Positions 8,716 through 21,909 of a stretch of DNA of 64,000 nt are shown one piece after another. Position 1 is the first letter of the stretch; every line of letters starts with the position of its first letter. The notes beneath the pieces are model-generated. The model was not told where the DNA came from. It ran no database searches and saw only the letters and a program-made list of their open reading frames with translations. Source of the DNA: Diplodia intermedia (lineage: Eukaryota; Ascomycota; Dothideomycetes; Botryosphaeriales; Botryosphaeriaceae); contig JAKEKT010000025.1 in NCBI GenBank assembly GCA_021495925.1, positions 328,548 to 392,547 on the forward strand, read 5' to 3'. Both the position numbers and the translations under genes were made by a program.

Positions 8716-11700
8716 TCACTTCGCCATAACATCCACATACCTCCCCGCCCCCCTCCCCTTCTTCTTCGCCGCCGGCCCCTTCCGCGGCGCCGGCACCCCC
8801 AGCAAATCGTCGATGCTGCTCGCATTGCTCATGCTCGTCGCCGGGCGACTGGGCGGGCCAGCACCGGGAGGACCGCCGGCACCACCAACGGCGGGCGAGC
8901 CGGTGCGGACGGGCGTCGCGGCGCCGGAGCCAGGCGCGCTGGCCGCATTTCCAGCCGCCGCAGCAGCAGCCATCGGAGGCGGCATGCTGGTACTACGAAT
9001 AGGACCACCGGGCGGGCCGGGAGGTGGCGGGGTGAGGCCGGCGGCCGCGGCCTTGGCGGGGGGACCGGCGAGGTTTGCCATGGAGGCGGAGGGGCGGAGG
9101 GGCGGGCCGCCTCTGGGGGGCGGCGGGGTGGCGGCGGGGCGGGAGTGGTCGGCCGGGCCGGCCTTCTTGTTGACCCACTTCTTGAGGTCCGGGTCGTAGT
9201 AGAACGAGTTCTCCTCGCCGAGCTTGGCGCGGATGGGCTTGTTGCCGCCGCCTTGGGCGTCGCCCATGCCGCCGCCGCCGTTCTCCGAGCGCTTGAACCA
9301 GCCGCCCAGCCACGAGCCCGACTTCTTGGGTCCGGCGGGTTTGGCGGCTGTGATTGCGCATGTCGTCGTCAGTGGGTGCTTGTTGTGAAAGGGGAGGTTG
9401 GGCGCTGTCAAACTTACCGTCGGCTTCGGCGGCCTTGCGGAAAGCCTCGTCGGCGATCCGGTCGGCTTCGGCTTTCTGCTGCGCCTTGAGAGCGGCGGCA
9501 CGACGCTCCAGTTCGTCGTCACCATCGTCATCCATGAACGACTTCTTCTTGGGCTTCTCCTCCTCCTTTTCTTCCGCGGCCTCGGGCTCAGGCTCGTAGG
9601 GTTGGTACGAAGGTGGTTCGTAAGAGTTTGTCGGAGGTTCGTATGAGCTTGCAGCAGTTGAAGGAGGTTCGTGGGAGTTGAGAGGAGGCCCGAAGTTGCT
9701 GGTCGGTGGCTCATAGCTATTTGCAGGCTTTCCGTCGTTCACCGTTGCACCAAGAGACTGGAAGCCAGACGTGGTGGGGGTGTACGGGCTTCCGAGAGGG
9801 TTGAGTGGCGAGCCAACAGGCACTGACCCATTCGATGGAGCGTATGGACTTTGAACCTTTGGCTGTTGCGCATACTGCGCCGTAGGAGGGTTGTATGATG
9901 ATGGTGGCGTTCCTTGATGGGCGAACAAGGCATCCATGGGCATATCCGGTCGCTCCCCAGCCTCCATCGAAGGCCGTTGTGGTTGATAAGGCGACTGGCC
10001 AACCGGTTCATAGCGAGAACGCGGCTGCTCGCCAGAAGTTCGGGGAGCGTAACCACCGGACGCAGGAGCGTATCGGGAGCCAGCGACCGAGCCGGATGGA
10101 GCATAAGGAGCGCTGCCCCCTGAATATGTTCCATATATGTCGACAGTGGAAGGAGATCTGCTGACGGTCGGGGTGTCCCCAGAGACCTTGGCGAAGGGGC
10201 TGGTGTCGGCGCCTCCAGGCCCTGTGGACTCCGCATCATCGTCTTCACCAGCGATGAATTTGTTGAAGCCGGAAAGAAAACTGCTCCCCACCTTGCCTAT
10301 GGTCGGCTTCCAAGATGACGAGTCCTTCGGCGCTTCCGAAAGACGCTTGATGAGCTCGTCGAGTTCCTGGACGAGCGAGGCGTTGTAGTACGGCGAGGAC
10401 CGCGTGGTTGATTTCATTGCAGTCGTGATTGCATCACAGTAAGCTTGAGCCTCCGTCTTGTAGCCATACTCGGACAGTGCGAAAGCATGGGCGAGCTTGT
10501 AGGCCTGCAGATGAGGAATGGCCGGGGGTGCTGTGGGTGCTGAGAGCGACACGGCAAACTCAAAGATCTCAGTCAGGAGGATGGGCTCGATATCCCGGCC
10601 AATGTCCGATCGTTGGTTGAGCTGGTCCGCGCCGATGAGAACAACGTGTGCCGAGAGATCATCTGCGCCGCCTAGGATGACGGCAGAGCGGGCAAAAAGG
10701 TAGCAGATGTGGGCCGCTTCGACACGGCCATATCCTGCCAAAAGCTTGCCCAAAGCTACGAGTGCCTGTGGATCACCGTCGCTTCTGTTATTGACAATGA
10801 GCAGGAGCGTCTCTCGCCAGCGATCCAAGCCCTGGAAGACGTTTGTGTTGGCGCCAGACCGATCGGTTTTGCTGACCATTTGGAAACCAGCGCGGGCCGA
10901 AGCCGGTACAAGCTCGTCGATGCTCTCCTCCCAGTTTCCGGCAAATACTTCGTAAAGTGCAGCCAAAGATTGGTTGTCACCAGCTACCTTGCGGACTTCC
11001 TGGCGGACGAACTCCTGAGCGACCTGCTTCCAAATGTCCTTGTTCAGCGTCGAGGCGATCAGCATTGCATGACCCCAAAGCCTCTTGTCAGCCGCTTCCC
11101 AGACAGCCTTCTCGCGGTCGCCTTTGAAAAGATGAGCACGAAGCTGTTCAACAGACTTGGGATCAATGGGCTCGGCAGTGCTGACAGAGCCGGATCCCAT
11201 CACGTCCACCGGGCTCGAAAACTGGGGCTCTTCCTCATGGCCGTTCGAAAGGATTTTCCGGACGGCCTGGTTGACAGCGTCAGAACCCTCCAGATGGCCA
11301 TCATGATCGACAAACACCTCCAGGACCTTCCATAGAAGGATCTTCTCCTCAAAATGGATTCTGGTCTCGGCAGGGAGTTCGCCATTGAAGAGCTTGCTTT
11401 GATAGTCTTTCTCCATAGTCTCAATCGTCTGGTGCAACCAAGTGAGAGCCTGCTTCTTCTGGCTCTTAGTCTTGAGTGGACCGGGGAATTTCGCAGCGGG
11501 CTCCCAAAGGGGGCAGAACTCCTTTGCCTTGTGCAGCTTGACTTCACCGGCGGTCCACTTAACCATGGGGATGGCGCTATTGGTCCCATAGCGTGGGATA
11601 TCCTTGGGGAAACTTGTCAGGATCGTTCCACCGACGCCCCAATTGAAGATGGGGGCACCCTTCCACCTCTCCAGCGGGTCGTTCGCAGTTTCATCTGTAG

Positions 11701-14700
11701 GCTTCACGTAATCCAGAGCGACAGATAGGGCACGGGAACGGCGTTGCTGGGGCATTGCTCCGGGTTGGGAAGTCGGAGCACCCGCGGCAAAGGGAGTGTA
11801 CGGTGACGCAGTAGCGCTCGGAGGAGTCACTCCGTTCGTAGACGCAGGCCGCTCAATTTGAGCCATCGACAGCAAAGGACCCTTCATAGTGGCACCGGGA
11901 GACTGCGATTGAGCGCGGCGAGGTGGTGGGGCCCGATTTTGTGCCGGGGGAGAAACAATTTGCTGGTATTGCGGCGTGTAGTTTGAGGTTGTTTTCCTAG
12001 CGGGGGACGCGATCGCAGATCCGGGGATACTTCTCGGCGGCGGTGGGGTGGCTGGCTTTTGCTCGTTCTCCGGGATTTCTCGCACAAGCTCCAAACTAGA
12101 TCTGCCATGGCTTCCGAGCGGTTCATCTCCGGAGGCCACACTTGGCTGTAGGGAAGCTCGGCGGCTCCCAGAAGACGAAGGTCGTTGAATAGCGTGATCC
12201 GGAGTGCTGTGGAATGCTAGCGGACTCGAAGTTCGTGGGGCAAATGGTAGCGTCGGGCCCTTCGGCGGCCCAGAAGGCTCGGCGGAGTATCGATTCTGCG
12301 ACGCTGGTGGCGCGACTGCCGCAGGTGCTGGAGAGTACCGGGATGAAGCAGGAGCAGACGGCGGTGCAGGAGAGTACCTTGAAGTAGCTGCAACTGCGGT
12401 CGGCGGCGCTGGTGAGTACCGAGAGGCGGCAGCAGGCGGGCCCGATGACACGCCCAATCCTTGTGCAGGCTGCGAAGTTGGGGGCAGATCTGGGAAGGGG
12501 TTGAGACGCTGAGGTTCTTGCAGCTGCGCAACTGCTGGGGGTGCGTAAGTGTGAGATGACGACCTCTGAGGGGGTGCCGGTGCGGCTACTGGAGGCGCGT
12601 ATGTCTGAGAAGACGACCTCTGGGGCGGTGGCGGTGGCGCATATGCTTGAGATGGATGGGGAGGTTGGGACCCCGGTCTTTGCGGCTGCGCTCCAACCGG
12701 AGGGGGGACAATTGAAGGCGCATATGCTTGAGATGGCTGTGATTCCGGCCTTTGCGGCTGTGCTCCAACGGGAGGAGGGACAATCGGAGGAGGCGCATAG
12801 GCCTGAGAACCTTGCCTTGGAGGTGGACCTGCCATCGGAGGGGGAGACGGGGTTGGGCCCTTGATCTGCGGGGTATATCTGCCAGCTGGACGGGGCTTCG
12901 CCACAACTGGCAGGTCCTCGAAGAAATCACCGGTGCTTGGTTTTGAGCTAAGACTCGGCGGTTTCGAGGCAGGTTGGCCTGGGAAACCACCTGAAGGCGT
13001 CATCGGGGATTGAACAGGCATAGGGGAAGGAGGGAAAGTCGAAGTAGGGGGCGGCAGAGATGGCGACGATGCATTAGAGTACATGCTGGAGGACCTTGGC
13101 GGGGGCGCCCTCGACTGCGGACCTGGCACAACCGACGCGTGGACAATCTTCTTCCTTGGCGGCTGCTTCACAATGTCGTCCGGCAGATCGAAAGGAGAAG
13201 CGTAACCACCCTTTGCCTTGTCCGCATAACTCTGCGCAGAACCTGACATGGCAGGTCTCTGAGGCTGCTGGTACGGTTGATTCAACATGGCGTAAGGCGA
13301 TGCCTGCACGGGAGCAGGAGGAGGTTGAGAGACATTGGTCGTCTGCAACCCTTGTGGTGCATACGGGTTCTTCGGGGCGGGCGGCGGAGGTGCCTGGGCT
13401 GCTGCTGGAGCATATTTGTCCGTGGGTGCAGCCCCAGTGCCATTCTGAGCAGGGAGCGGGGTGTCGTCCAAGAATCCTTCATCATCATCGAGGAAGAAAG
13501 CGGACGGATCCACCGAGGGTTCGGTTGCCGATGGTTCAGTTGCCGACGGATCCTCGAGGAGGTCGTCGTCCGCCAAAGCTTCGGCCCACATCGCGCTAAG
13601 GTCTGCCTCTTCATTCTTATCGGTCTCTTCGTTTTTCGGCTCCGTGGACTCCGTGGGCTGTGCCTGCGTAACCGCGCTGAAGCCAAAGTCATCGTCCGCG
13701 GTCGTACCCCAGTCCAGATCCGGACCTCCGGATGGTTCTTCTGCCGGTGTTGCCGCCTCCACCTTCACCTCCACTGCCGGAGCTTCCTCCACGGGTGCAG
13801 CTGTTCCCAGGTCAAAATTGTCATCCGCAGCATCACCCCAATCCAATGTCGCTGCAGCATTCGGCTCTTCAGGCAGCGCCTGCTCAACGTGCGCACTTTC
13901 GGGTGCTACCTCTGTCTGCGGCGCGGGCTGAGGCTCCGATGATGACGGGGGCTCATCGTGTGTGGTTGTTTGCTGGGCACCCAAGCTAAAGTCGTCGTCG
14001 CCAGCGGTCCCCCAATCCAAGTCCACGGCCGTCGATGCACTTTCGACATGATCTGGATAGCTCAAGCTTGAGTCCTGCTCAACTTGCGGTGCAGCCGTGG
14101 GTTCCGCAGAGTGCTGGCCACCCAGGTCGAAAGCATCGTCTTCCACGTTACCCCAATCCACATTGGCGACTTGTTCAGGTTCCGGTTCCGCCGGAGCAAT
14201 CTGTTCACTCACGGGCTCAGGCGCTGACTCGTGCACTTCGGCGATAGCAGCAGGTTGTTGCGATCCCAAATCGAAAGTGCTGTCTGATGCACCCCATTCC
14301 AAGGCGGGAGAAGCGGCATCGTTGGCCAATGGGACTTCAGCACTCTCCTGCACAGCTTCTTCCAGTGTTGTAGTCTCGCCCTGATGCTCATAGTTCTGTT
14401 CCTGGGTGTGTTCCGCTGGCGTCTCTGCGGAAGGATTTGTCTCATGCAGCGCTTCGGTGTCTATTGTCTCGATGTCGGGCTGTTCGTGTTCTATCGTCGG
14501 GGTGAGTTGGGCCTCTTCCGCGGGTTCCGGGGCAAGCTCTGTTTCAGCTGCAGGCTGCTCGGCAGCTGTAGGATCTATTGTAGGCTCTGCTTCAGGTACA
14601 GCCTGCTCGGCAGGTGCGGGTTCCGTCACAGCTTCAAATATAGGTGCAGACTGCTCAATGGGCGTGGACTCGTTTGTGGTATCTGGTACAGAAGCGGGGT

Positions 14701-15220
14701 GCTCGATGGACAGGGTTTCTATCGTGGGCTCGGATGCGGATGCGGGTTGCTCAACAGGCGGTATGGACGTCGCTTCGGCTGCACTCGAACCGGTATCGTA
14801 AGGCTCGTGGGAATCGTGAGGGGCTTCGACGGAGGCACTTAAAGCAGGCGGTTGCGGGGTGGCAGAACGCTCGGTGGCCAGAGGGGTCCTGGAGCCGGCG
14901 TCATCGTGGCCGAGGTCGAGATGGTCATCGTCATTCTGCCAGGCGTCGAAGTCATCGTCTTCTTCGTCAAACACAAAGCGCGGCCTCTCGTCATCGTTGA
15001 GGGGATGGCGGTCTTCGGAGGTCCGCGGGGGCGGGGAGTCGAAGGGAGGGTCGACGTCGGCCATGTGCGCACTGGAGTCGATCTGAGGGTTGTCGTGGGT
15101 GGTGGTGGAGAGAGGCGCAGGGGCGTGAGCGGAGTCTGGGCGCAGCGCGGGATTCCACGACGCGCTTTGATCGTCCGAGGGAGCCTTCGCGGGCGGAGAG
15201 GCGGCGGGGGAGTCGTCCAT
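8716..15220 (-). CDS. SEC16: COPII coat assembly protein Sec16, 2144 aa, two exons
   Basis: Exon 1 is 15220-9418 and exon 2 is 9347-8716, joined across a 70-nt GTAAGT...CACAG intron; without splicing the frame runs into low-complexity nonsense. Residues 1-560 are acidic and disordered and carry five WG/DDxF repeats (about 306-514). Residues 560-1150 are Pro/Ser/Gln-rich with many TYAPP/RYSPAPP motifs. The conserved centre (about 1185-1270, GGTILTSFPKDIPRYG) matches the Sec16 mid-region. About 1355-1640 matches the helical Sec13/Sec23-binding domain (HLFKGDREKAVWEAADKRLWGHAMLIAS). The C-terminus holds YEPP repeats and a final region with GSWLGGWF and the ENSFYYDPDLKKWVNK block. Sec16 organises ER exit sites and binds Sec23, Sec13/31 and Sar1. 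The start ATG is followed at once by MDDSPAASP and sits 840 bp from the divergent NEO1 start. Confidence 0.95.
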
Positions 15221-16059
15221 TATGGCTAATTAATCTACAGAGAGCATGCGGAATACTGCGCGGCGCGGTCAGCACACGGCACCAATGACGGCAGAGGGCG
15301 CATGCGGCGCTCCGAGGAAGAAGGGCCGGCGATTGGAGCGCGCACCTTTACAAGGAGGCGCAAAGGAGGCGGCAAACGGGTCGCGGGCGGGCGGCGCGGG
15401 CGGCAGGAGCTAGGCAGGACGCACCACAGACAAACGGGACAATGCAGAGAGCCGCAGCGTGGCGGGCATGCTGGTGTTGAGGCTTGAGATCAGGCCAAGT
15501 AAACCGGCGCCGGCGGACCGTGGGTGAATCGCCGCGCGCGCCAAGGGTCCCGGCACCCTGCACAGCCGGCTCCCGAATACATGAGCCTACCTGCCCACAC
15601 CTGCCTCACGCAGCACTGCACCATGCTTTCGTAGGCCCGAATTCAATATTCTGGGCGCAGTAGTGTCCGCACCAAATTCACATCTACGTCTGGCAGTTTG
15701 ATTCAACTGCCCACGTAGAAGAGTGTGGTGTTCCCGCTGGAAGTCGGAGGGCTCTTTTTTCAATCGCCGGCCGCGTACGCCGGGCATCCCTGCGCCGCCA
15801 CAGTGTGGCTGACGCGCCCAAGTCGACACTCGTCCGCATTGCGAACCCATGCTGCCTTCCACTTCCACTTCCACCACACCCGAAAGCTGCACTAAAGAGA
15901 GCGAGCGCCCTGCGCGCCTCCAGCACTCGAGCGACCCCCCCTCGCCGCCGTCCTCGAGCTCGCGCTGCCTCGCCGTCCCGCCGATCGCCGAGTGGCCGCC
16001 TAAGCCGGCAGCTTCGCCAGCTTGCCTTGTCCGCGCACACCGCCCGATGCAGCACCACC
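15221..16059. promoter_or_regulatory. Divergent promoter region SEC16 / NEO1
   Basis: 839 bp between two divergent start codons. The frame upstream of the NEO1 ATG is open to 15805 but contains no start as good as 16060, so this sequence is treated as 5' UTR and promoter. No strong TATA box seen; the NEO1-proximal half is C-rich on the plus strand, as is usual for fungal leaders. Confidence 0.5.
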
Positions 16060-19000
16060 ATGTCCGCTCCTCACGAATATCACCACCAGAATGCCCCGCC
16101 CTCGCCCGACGATAGCGACGAAGACCTCGAGCTGCTCGACCCCATCAGCTCCGCCCACGATTCCGCCTCCGACCCGCCGCACCACACCTCCAACGAGCGC
16201 CGGCCGCTCCACGAGCTAGGTGCCCGCATCCCTCTCCGCAACCTGCGCGTTGGCCGCTTGCGAGGCAACAGTCACATGCGCCCCAATGACGCCGATGCCG
16301 AGTCGCTACGTGGCCTTGTCGACGACGAGGATGACGCCGGCAAGCGCCGTCATTCGCACCATGACAGCATTGGCACAATCGGCGACGACGACGCTCCTCT
16401 GCTGCCTGGCGGCTCGCCCGCCCGGAGAGAGAAGCCTCAAGGCCGCATGGCGAGATTGAAGTCCCACGTGCGCCTCCCCAGCTTCATGTCCGGCGGTCGC
16501 CCCGCAACCCCTCCTGAGCCCTACGCCGCCGACGCCGAGGCAGACGACCACGACCCTTCGTCCAACCGCACCGTCGCCGTCGGCCAGCTCCAGACGTCCA
16601 AATTCCCTGCAAATGCTGTTTCCAATGCCAAATATACCCCATGGAGCTTCCTTCCACGAACCCTGTACAACGAATTCTCATATTTCTTCAACATGTACTT
16701 CTTGCTCGTTGCTCTGTCGCAGGTTATTCCCGCCCTACGCATTGGCTACCTTTCGACCTACATTGCTCCTCTCGCCTTCGTCATTAGCATCACCCTCGGC
16801 AAAGAGGCCTCGGACGACATCCAACGCCGACGCCGCGATGCCGAAGCCAACTCCGAGCCCTACACTGTGCTGCGCTTCGATGATCCCAGCGCCGGTCCGG
16901 GGAAATCGTCTGTCGTTGTACCAAGGAGGAATAGACTCAGGAGAAAGAGCAGGTCAAACAGGTCCAGTGGCGTGTCTGATGAGGGAAGTCTCAGTGGAAT
17001 TGGCAGGCCGACGGCATCGGTTTCCGAGATCAGCAAACCTTCCAAGGATCTGAAGGTTGGCGATATTTTGAAACTGGGCAAGGATCAGCGTGTTCCTGCC
17101 GATCTGGTCATTCTGGCATCCTACGTCAGCGACAATGCGGTTCTGGAGCCCACAGGGCCTGAGCCTGAGCCTCCGGTGTCCCCTCAGCAAAACTTGATCG
17201 ACACTGATGGCGACGGTGCTGCGTCTGCGCAACAGGATGCTCAGGCCAACTCCTCTTCCAGCAGTGATTCCTCAGGAGAGGCTTTTATCAGGACCGATCA
17301 GCTTGACGGAGAAACGGACTGGAAGCTGAGAATTGCTTCGTCTCTCACCCAATCGTTGGATGCCCGCGAATTCACCCGTTTACGCATTGTGGCAGGGAAG
17401 CCGGACAAGAAGGTCAACGATTTTATTGGCACTGTCGAGCTGTTGCCAAAAGAAAGGAGCGGATACGACCCTCACGTTGATGAGCAGTCGACGTCGGATA
17501 GCACAAAGTCTGCTCCTCTTACCATTGACAATACGGCCTGGGCGAACACGGTTCTCGCTTCCAGCTCCACAGTCCTTGGTGTCGTTGTCTACACTGGCCC
17601 GGAAACTCGTCAAGCTCTGTCCACGTCCGCTTCCAGATCCAAGGTCGGTCTCCTGGAATTGGAGATCAACTCTCTCACAAAGATCCTGTGCTTCCTCACT
17701 TTGGCCTTGTCGTTCATCTTGGTTGCTCTGAAGGGATTCGACGCTGAGACTGGCCGTCCCTGGTACGTCTCAGTCATGCGTTTCCTGATCCTTTTCTCCA
17801 CCATCGTCCCCATCAGTCTTCGTGTCAATCTCGACATGGGCAAGTCGGTCTACGCCAGGTTTATCGAGAAGGATCAGGGCATCCCTGGAACAATTGTGCG
17901 GACTAGCACTATCCCTGAGGATCTCGGACGGGTTGAATACCTCTTAAGCGACAAGACGGGAACCCTCACCCAGAATGGTAATCCGCTGCCGCTATGGCCT
18001 GGTCTCACAATGCTAACTTTCACGTAGAAATGGAGATGAAGAAAATCCACGTCGGTACTGTTTCGTATGCCAACGAGGCTATGGATGAGGTCACCACGTA
18101 CGTCCAACAGGCGTTTTCTGTCCCACCTACGGAAGGCTCCAACGCTTCTGTCCTTATAACACCATCGTCAACATACACCGTTCCGGCCACGTCTGCCACG
18201 AGGACCAGAAGAGAAATTGGCTCCCGCGTCCGTGATGTCGTCCTTGCTCTGGCACTCTGTCATAATGTCACCCCGACCACCGAGGAGGTCAATGGCGAAG
18301 TAGTCACTGCCTACCAGGCATCTTCCCCGGATGAGATTGCCATTGTGAAATGGACAGAAAATGTCGGGCTTCGCCTTCTTCAACGCGATCGTCACAGCAT
18401 CACCCTGGAGTCGGTTGAGACGGGCCGCACCGTCGTCAAGGTACAGATCCTCAATGTCTTCCCGTTTACGTCGGAAGGGAAGCGCATGGGTATCGTTGTG
18501 AAATTCTTCCAAGGAACTGAGACAAGCCCTATGGACAACGGGGAGATCTGGTTCTACCAAAAGGGTGCCGACACCGTCATGACGTCCATTGTGGCTGCAA
18601 ACGACTGGCTGGACGAAGAAACCGCCAACATGGCCCGAGAAGGCCTACGCACGCTGGTGGTTGGTCGCAAGAAGCTTTCCCCCCAACAGTATGATTCCTT
18701 CAGCCGGCAATTTTCGGATGCATCTCTTTCCTTGCACGGCCGCGATTCTGCCATGGCCGACGTGGTCAAGAACTTCCTCGAGAACGACCTTGAATTGCTT
18801 GGTGTCACTGGTGTCGAAGACAAGCTACAACGCGATGTCAAGCCATCATTGGAGCTCCTTCGCAACGCCGGTATCAAGATTTGGATGTTGACTGGAGATA
18901 AAGTCGAAACCGCACGCTGTGTTGCAGTCAGCTCCAAGCTTGTCGCTCGTGGTCAATACATCCACACGATCGCAAAGCGTGAGTGAATTGCCTGATTCCG

Positions 19001-20060
19001 CTTTGATCCATACTGACAGAAGACAGTAAAACGGAAAGACCTCGCAAATGACTCGCTCAACTTCCTCCGTGGAAAGCCGGATGCGTGCTTGCTCATCGAC
19101 GGTGAATCTCTGGCTTTGATGCTTACCCACTACCGGGACGACTTCATTTCTGTGGCGGTCCGCTTGCCCACGGTTGTAGCGTGTAGATGTTCTCCAACGC
19201 AGAAAGCCGACGTGGCCAAGCTCATCCGGGCTTACACCAAGAAGCGCATTTGCTGCATTGGAGACGGCGGTAACGATGTTTCGATGATCCAGGCGGCGGA
19301 TGTCGGCGTGGGCATCGTCGGCAAGGAAGGCAGGCAAGCGAGTCTGGCGGCCGACTTCTCGATTGAGCAGTTCTGCTACCTCACCAAGCTCCTCGTGTGG
19401 CACGGGCGCAACAGCTACAAGCGGTCGGCCAAGCTGGCCCAGTTCGTCATCCACCGCGGGCTGATCATCAGCGTGTGCCAGACCATCTACAGCATCGCCA
19501 GCAAGTTCGAGCCGATCGCGCTGTACCGCGACTGGCTGCTGGTGGGCTACGCGACGCTGTACACGATGGCGCCCGTCTTCTCGCTGGTGCTGGACCGCGA
19601 CGTGGACGAGTCGCTCGCGAACCTGTACCCGGAGCTGTACAAGGAGCTGACGACGGGGCGGTCGCTGTCGTACCGCACCTTCTTCATCTGGGTGTTCGTG
19701 TCCATCTACCAGGGCAGCATGATCCAGGGGCTCAGCCAGGTGCTGGTGGGCACCGACGACTTTGCGAAGATGGTGGCCGTGTCGTTCACGGTGCTCGTGC
19801 TCAACGAGCTGGCCATGGTCGCGGCCGAGATCACGACGTGGCACCCCGCCATGATCTTCACCATCCTCGGCACCGCCGCCCTCTACTTCGGCAGCATCCC
19901 CTTCCTCGCCGACTACTTCGACCTGCGCTTCGTCGTCAGCCTCGCCTTTTTGTGGCGCGCCGCCGCCATCTTGGCCATCGCCCTCGTGCCGCCGTACGCC
20001 GGCAAGATCATCGGCAGGACGATACGGCCGCCGAGCTATCGCAAGGTGCAGGCGGTGTAG
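16060..20060 (+). CDS. NEO1: P4-type phospholipid-translocating ATPase, Neo1/ATP9 class, 1300 aa, three exons
   Basis: Exons 16060-17977, 18028-18978 and 19027-20060. Intron 1 has a textbook TGCTAAC branch point; both introns restore conserved motifs (QN|EMEMKKIHVG and AK|LKRKDLAND). After a 190-residue acidic, basic-patched N-tail, the conserved NAKYTPWSFLPRTLYNEF opens the first membrane pair. The A-domain loop DGET is at 416-419, the phosphorylated Asp631 is in DKTGTLTQN, the nucleotide site includes KGADTVM, and the hinge motifs LTGDKVETA and GDGGNDVSM follow. About ten membrane helices are present. The short loops and motif set fit the Neo1 class, which works at Golgi/endosome membranes on PE/PS without a Cdc50 subunit. 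ATG 16060 was preferred to 15805 because of its ACCACC context and because the upstream 85 codons look like leader. Confidence 0.94.
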
Positions 20061-20586
20061 TTAGTGGTGTGGTGATGGGGGGAGTAGAGATAGAGTGTGT
20101 CTTTTTTTTTTTCTTGTTTCTTTCTGGATATGCGAGAATGTTATTATTATCCTTTTTTTTTTCTTCGCTTCAGTGCGGGTCTGCATGCTGTGAATTCAGT
20201 GACTTCGACAGACAGAGCCCTCTACGCAACCGAGCCTTTTGTCCGACTTTGAAGCAAGAACACGTACATACATACCTACACGCATCCGTCCACGGTGGAG
20301 CGATGGCGCGTGGTAGACGATATATAGCAGCAGCCAGCATCCGATGCCGCTTCACGGCCGCCCGCGCTTTCCGGACAGTCCGAGTTCCGGCGCCCGAACC
20401 TACCTACTACACTTTACAGTCTGCAAATACGCCCGAGTATCACCCCATAGAAGCATGGTATGGGACGCATTGTCAATTGGTGCGTGGTGAAGGAAGAGCT
20501 GTGCACAACGAATGTTTCATTAACTATCTAGCCCGGCAAGGGGCAGTTTGAAGAAGAAGAACAAGAAGTAATGCTACGAATGTGCA
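20061..20586. other. Convergent 3' flanks of NEO1 and the F-box gene
   Basis: 526 bp. T-rich tracts just after the NEO1 stop (20102-20165) are compatible with a 3' UTR. The long plus-strand frame continuing to 20551 is a shadow of the NEO1 last exon. Nothing else seen. Confidence 0.6.
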
Positions 20587-21909
20587 TCAAGGAATAGGGA
20601 CCCAGCCACGGATAACGTGCCGCAAGATCCACTGCACGGCCAACCTTTTCTGGGCGCGGGCAATGTCCGCATCTTCGGCGCCGGACACGACCGAAAAGCG
20701 GCTCTCGGTGCTGGCGATGCTCGACAGCACCTCGCCCAGCACGCAAAACGAAGCCAGGTATCTGCCTTGGTAGCTGTTGGCGAAGGCGAACTCGGTCAGC
20801 CGCATGCGGTCGCGGATGAAGAGGAGGACGGGGAGCCACGCGCCGTAGCCGATGATGCAACCGTCCATTCTGAGCGTGTCGAGATACGGCCCGTGCTGCG
20901 TCAGCAGCTTGGTCATGGTGACTCCCGAGACCCTGATGTTTTTGAGGAGGAGGGACTCCAGGTTTGGGAACATCAGCCTGTTGTCGTGCATCCCGCTGCC
21001 GGTCCAGTAGTGCCACTGGTCGCGTGATTCGCTGGGGGATTCATCTGACGAGAGCTCCAATTTGCGGACCTTCTGTGATTGTTGGACTATTCTCCCCAGG
21101 TAATGATAGCTATCCGCTGGAAGCATTTTAGCAAGCGCGAACCAGGAGTTTGATCTTTACGTACGGCTGAGCCCCTCTCCGGTGAAGGTCAAGGTGAGCT
21201 CCCGCAGATGTTGGAAGACGGCGACGTTGATATACGGAAGGAGGAAGATTTGAGTCCTCGGGGTCCGGACGCCTAGCGTGTGTACGTCTCGTGAGGTGTT
21301 TCGCATGTCGTTGAGCTTGAGGTACCGGAGCCGGATATCGTTGTTCCCGAGCACGTCAAGGAGGATGCGCGTTGTCCGAGTTGCGAATGGTACCGTGTCG
21401 TCGTCGATGAGGTCATTCGGGGAAAATTGCATGGGCCAGACAAACCAAGAATCGGAGCAATCATCCACGAGCTCTATGCCTTCGAGGCCAACCAAGTTCC
21501 TCAGAATATCTCGAAGCGGGTTAATGTACCGCGCCTCGTGGGCTCCATTGTCTCCCCGGGCTGTGTGAGCTTGCCTAGTGGTGGTCCTGGGGTCAATGCG
21601 GTGTATTTCCGTGCGGCGGTAAATGGCGTGAAGGCGTTCATCGGAACAGTGGAAGCCAAGGAGCGTGAGATGTTTGACTGTGGAAGCGATGGGATAAGTG
21701 GACAGCTCGAGAAGGTCATCCAGTTCCGCAACACGAAAACGGCAAGCTTTGAGGCTAAAACGGCTCTTGAAAGTGTCGTAGGTATTTTTGGCCATTTCAC
21801 GCCTGCTTAGGCGAAGGCTCCGCAGTTCCTTGATAGCGAGATGACTGGTGATAACGCGGAAAATCTCCAGCGCAACACCGTCGAGGCAGGGGCGCTGTGG
21901 CGTGGACAT
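20587..21909 (-). CDS. F-box domain protein, 424 aa, two exons
   Basis: Exon 1 is 21909-21165 and exon 2 is 21116-20587; the 48-nt GTACGT...CCAG intron joins GEGLS to PDSYHYLG in phase. Residues 8-50 (LDGVALEIFRVITSHLAIKELRSLRLSRREM) read as an F-box, here with Gly/Val in place of the usual leading LP. The rest is a leucine-spaced, LRR-like solenoid without regular repeats, as in the many fungal F-box proteins with a degenerate C-terminal recognition region (LRYLKLNDMRNTS, FPNLESLLLKNIRVSG). Expected role: substrate adaptor of an SCF ubiquitin ligase; the target is unknown. It is divergent from PUP2. Confidence 0.82.

Noticed and set aside
8993..9417. Unspliced continuation of the SEC16 frame beyond 9417
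   Set aside because: A 70-nt intron with GTAAGT and CACAG moves to a frame with GSWLGGWF and ENSFYYDPDLKKW; the unspliced tail is Arg/Gln-rich noise.
15805..16059. Upstream in-frame extension of NEO1 (85 codons)
   Set aside because: Poor start context and leader-like Ser/Arg/Pro composition; ATG 16060 has ACCACC context and begins a sensible acidic tail.
19397..20551. 384-codon plus-strand frame overlapping the end of NEO1
   Set aside because: Shadow of the GC-rich last NEO1 exon.
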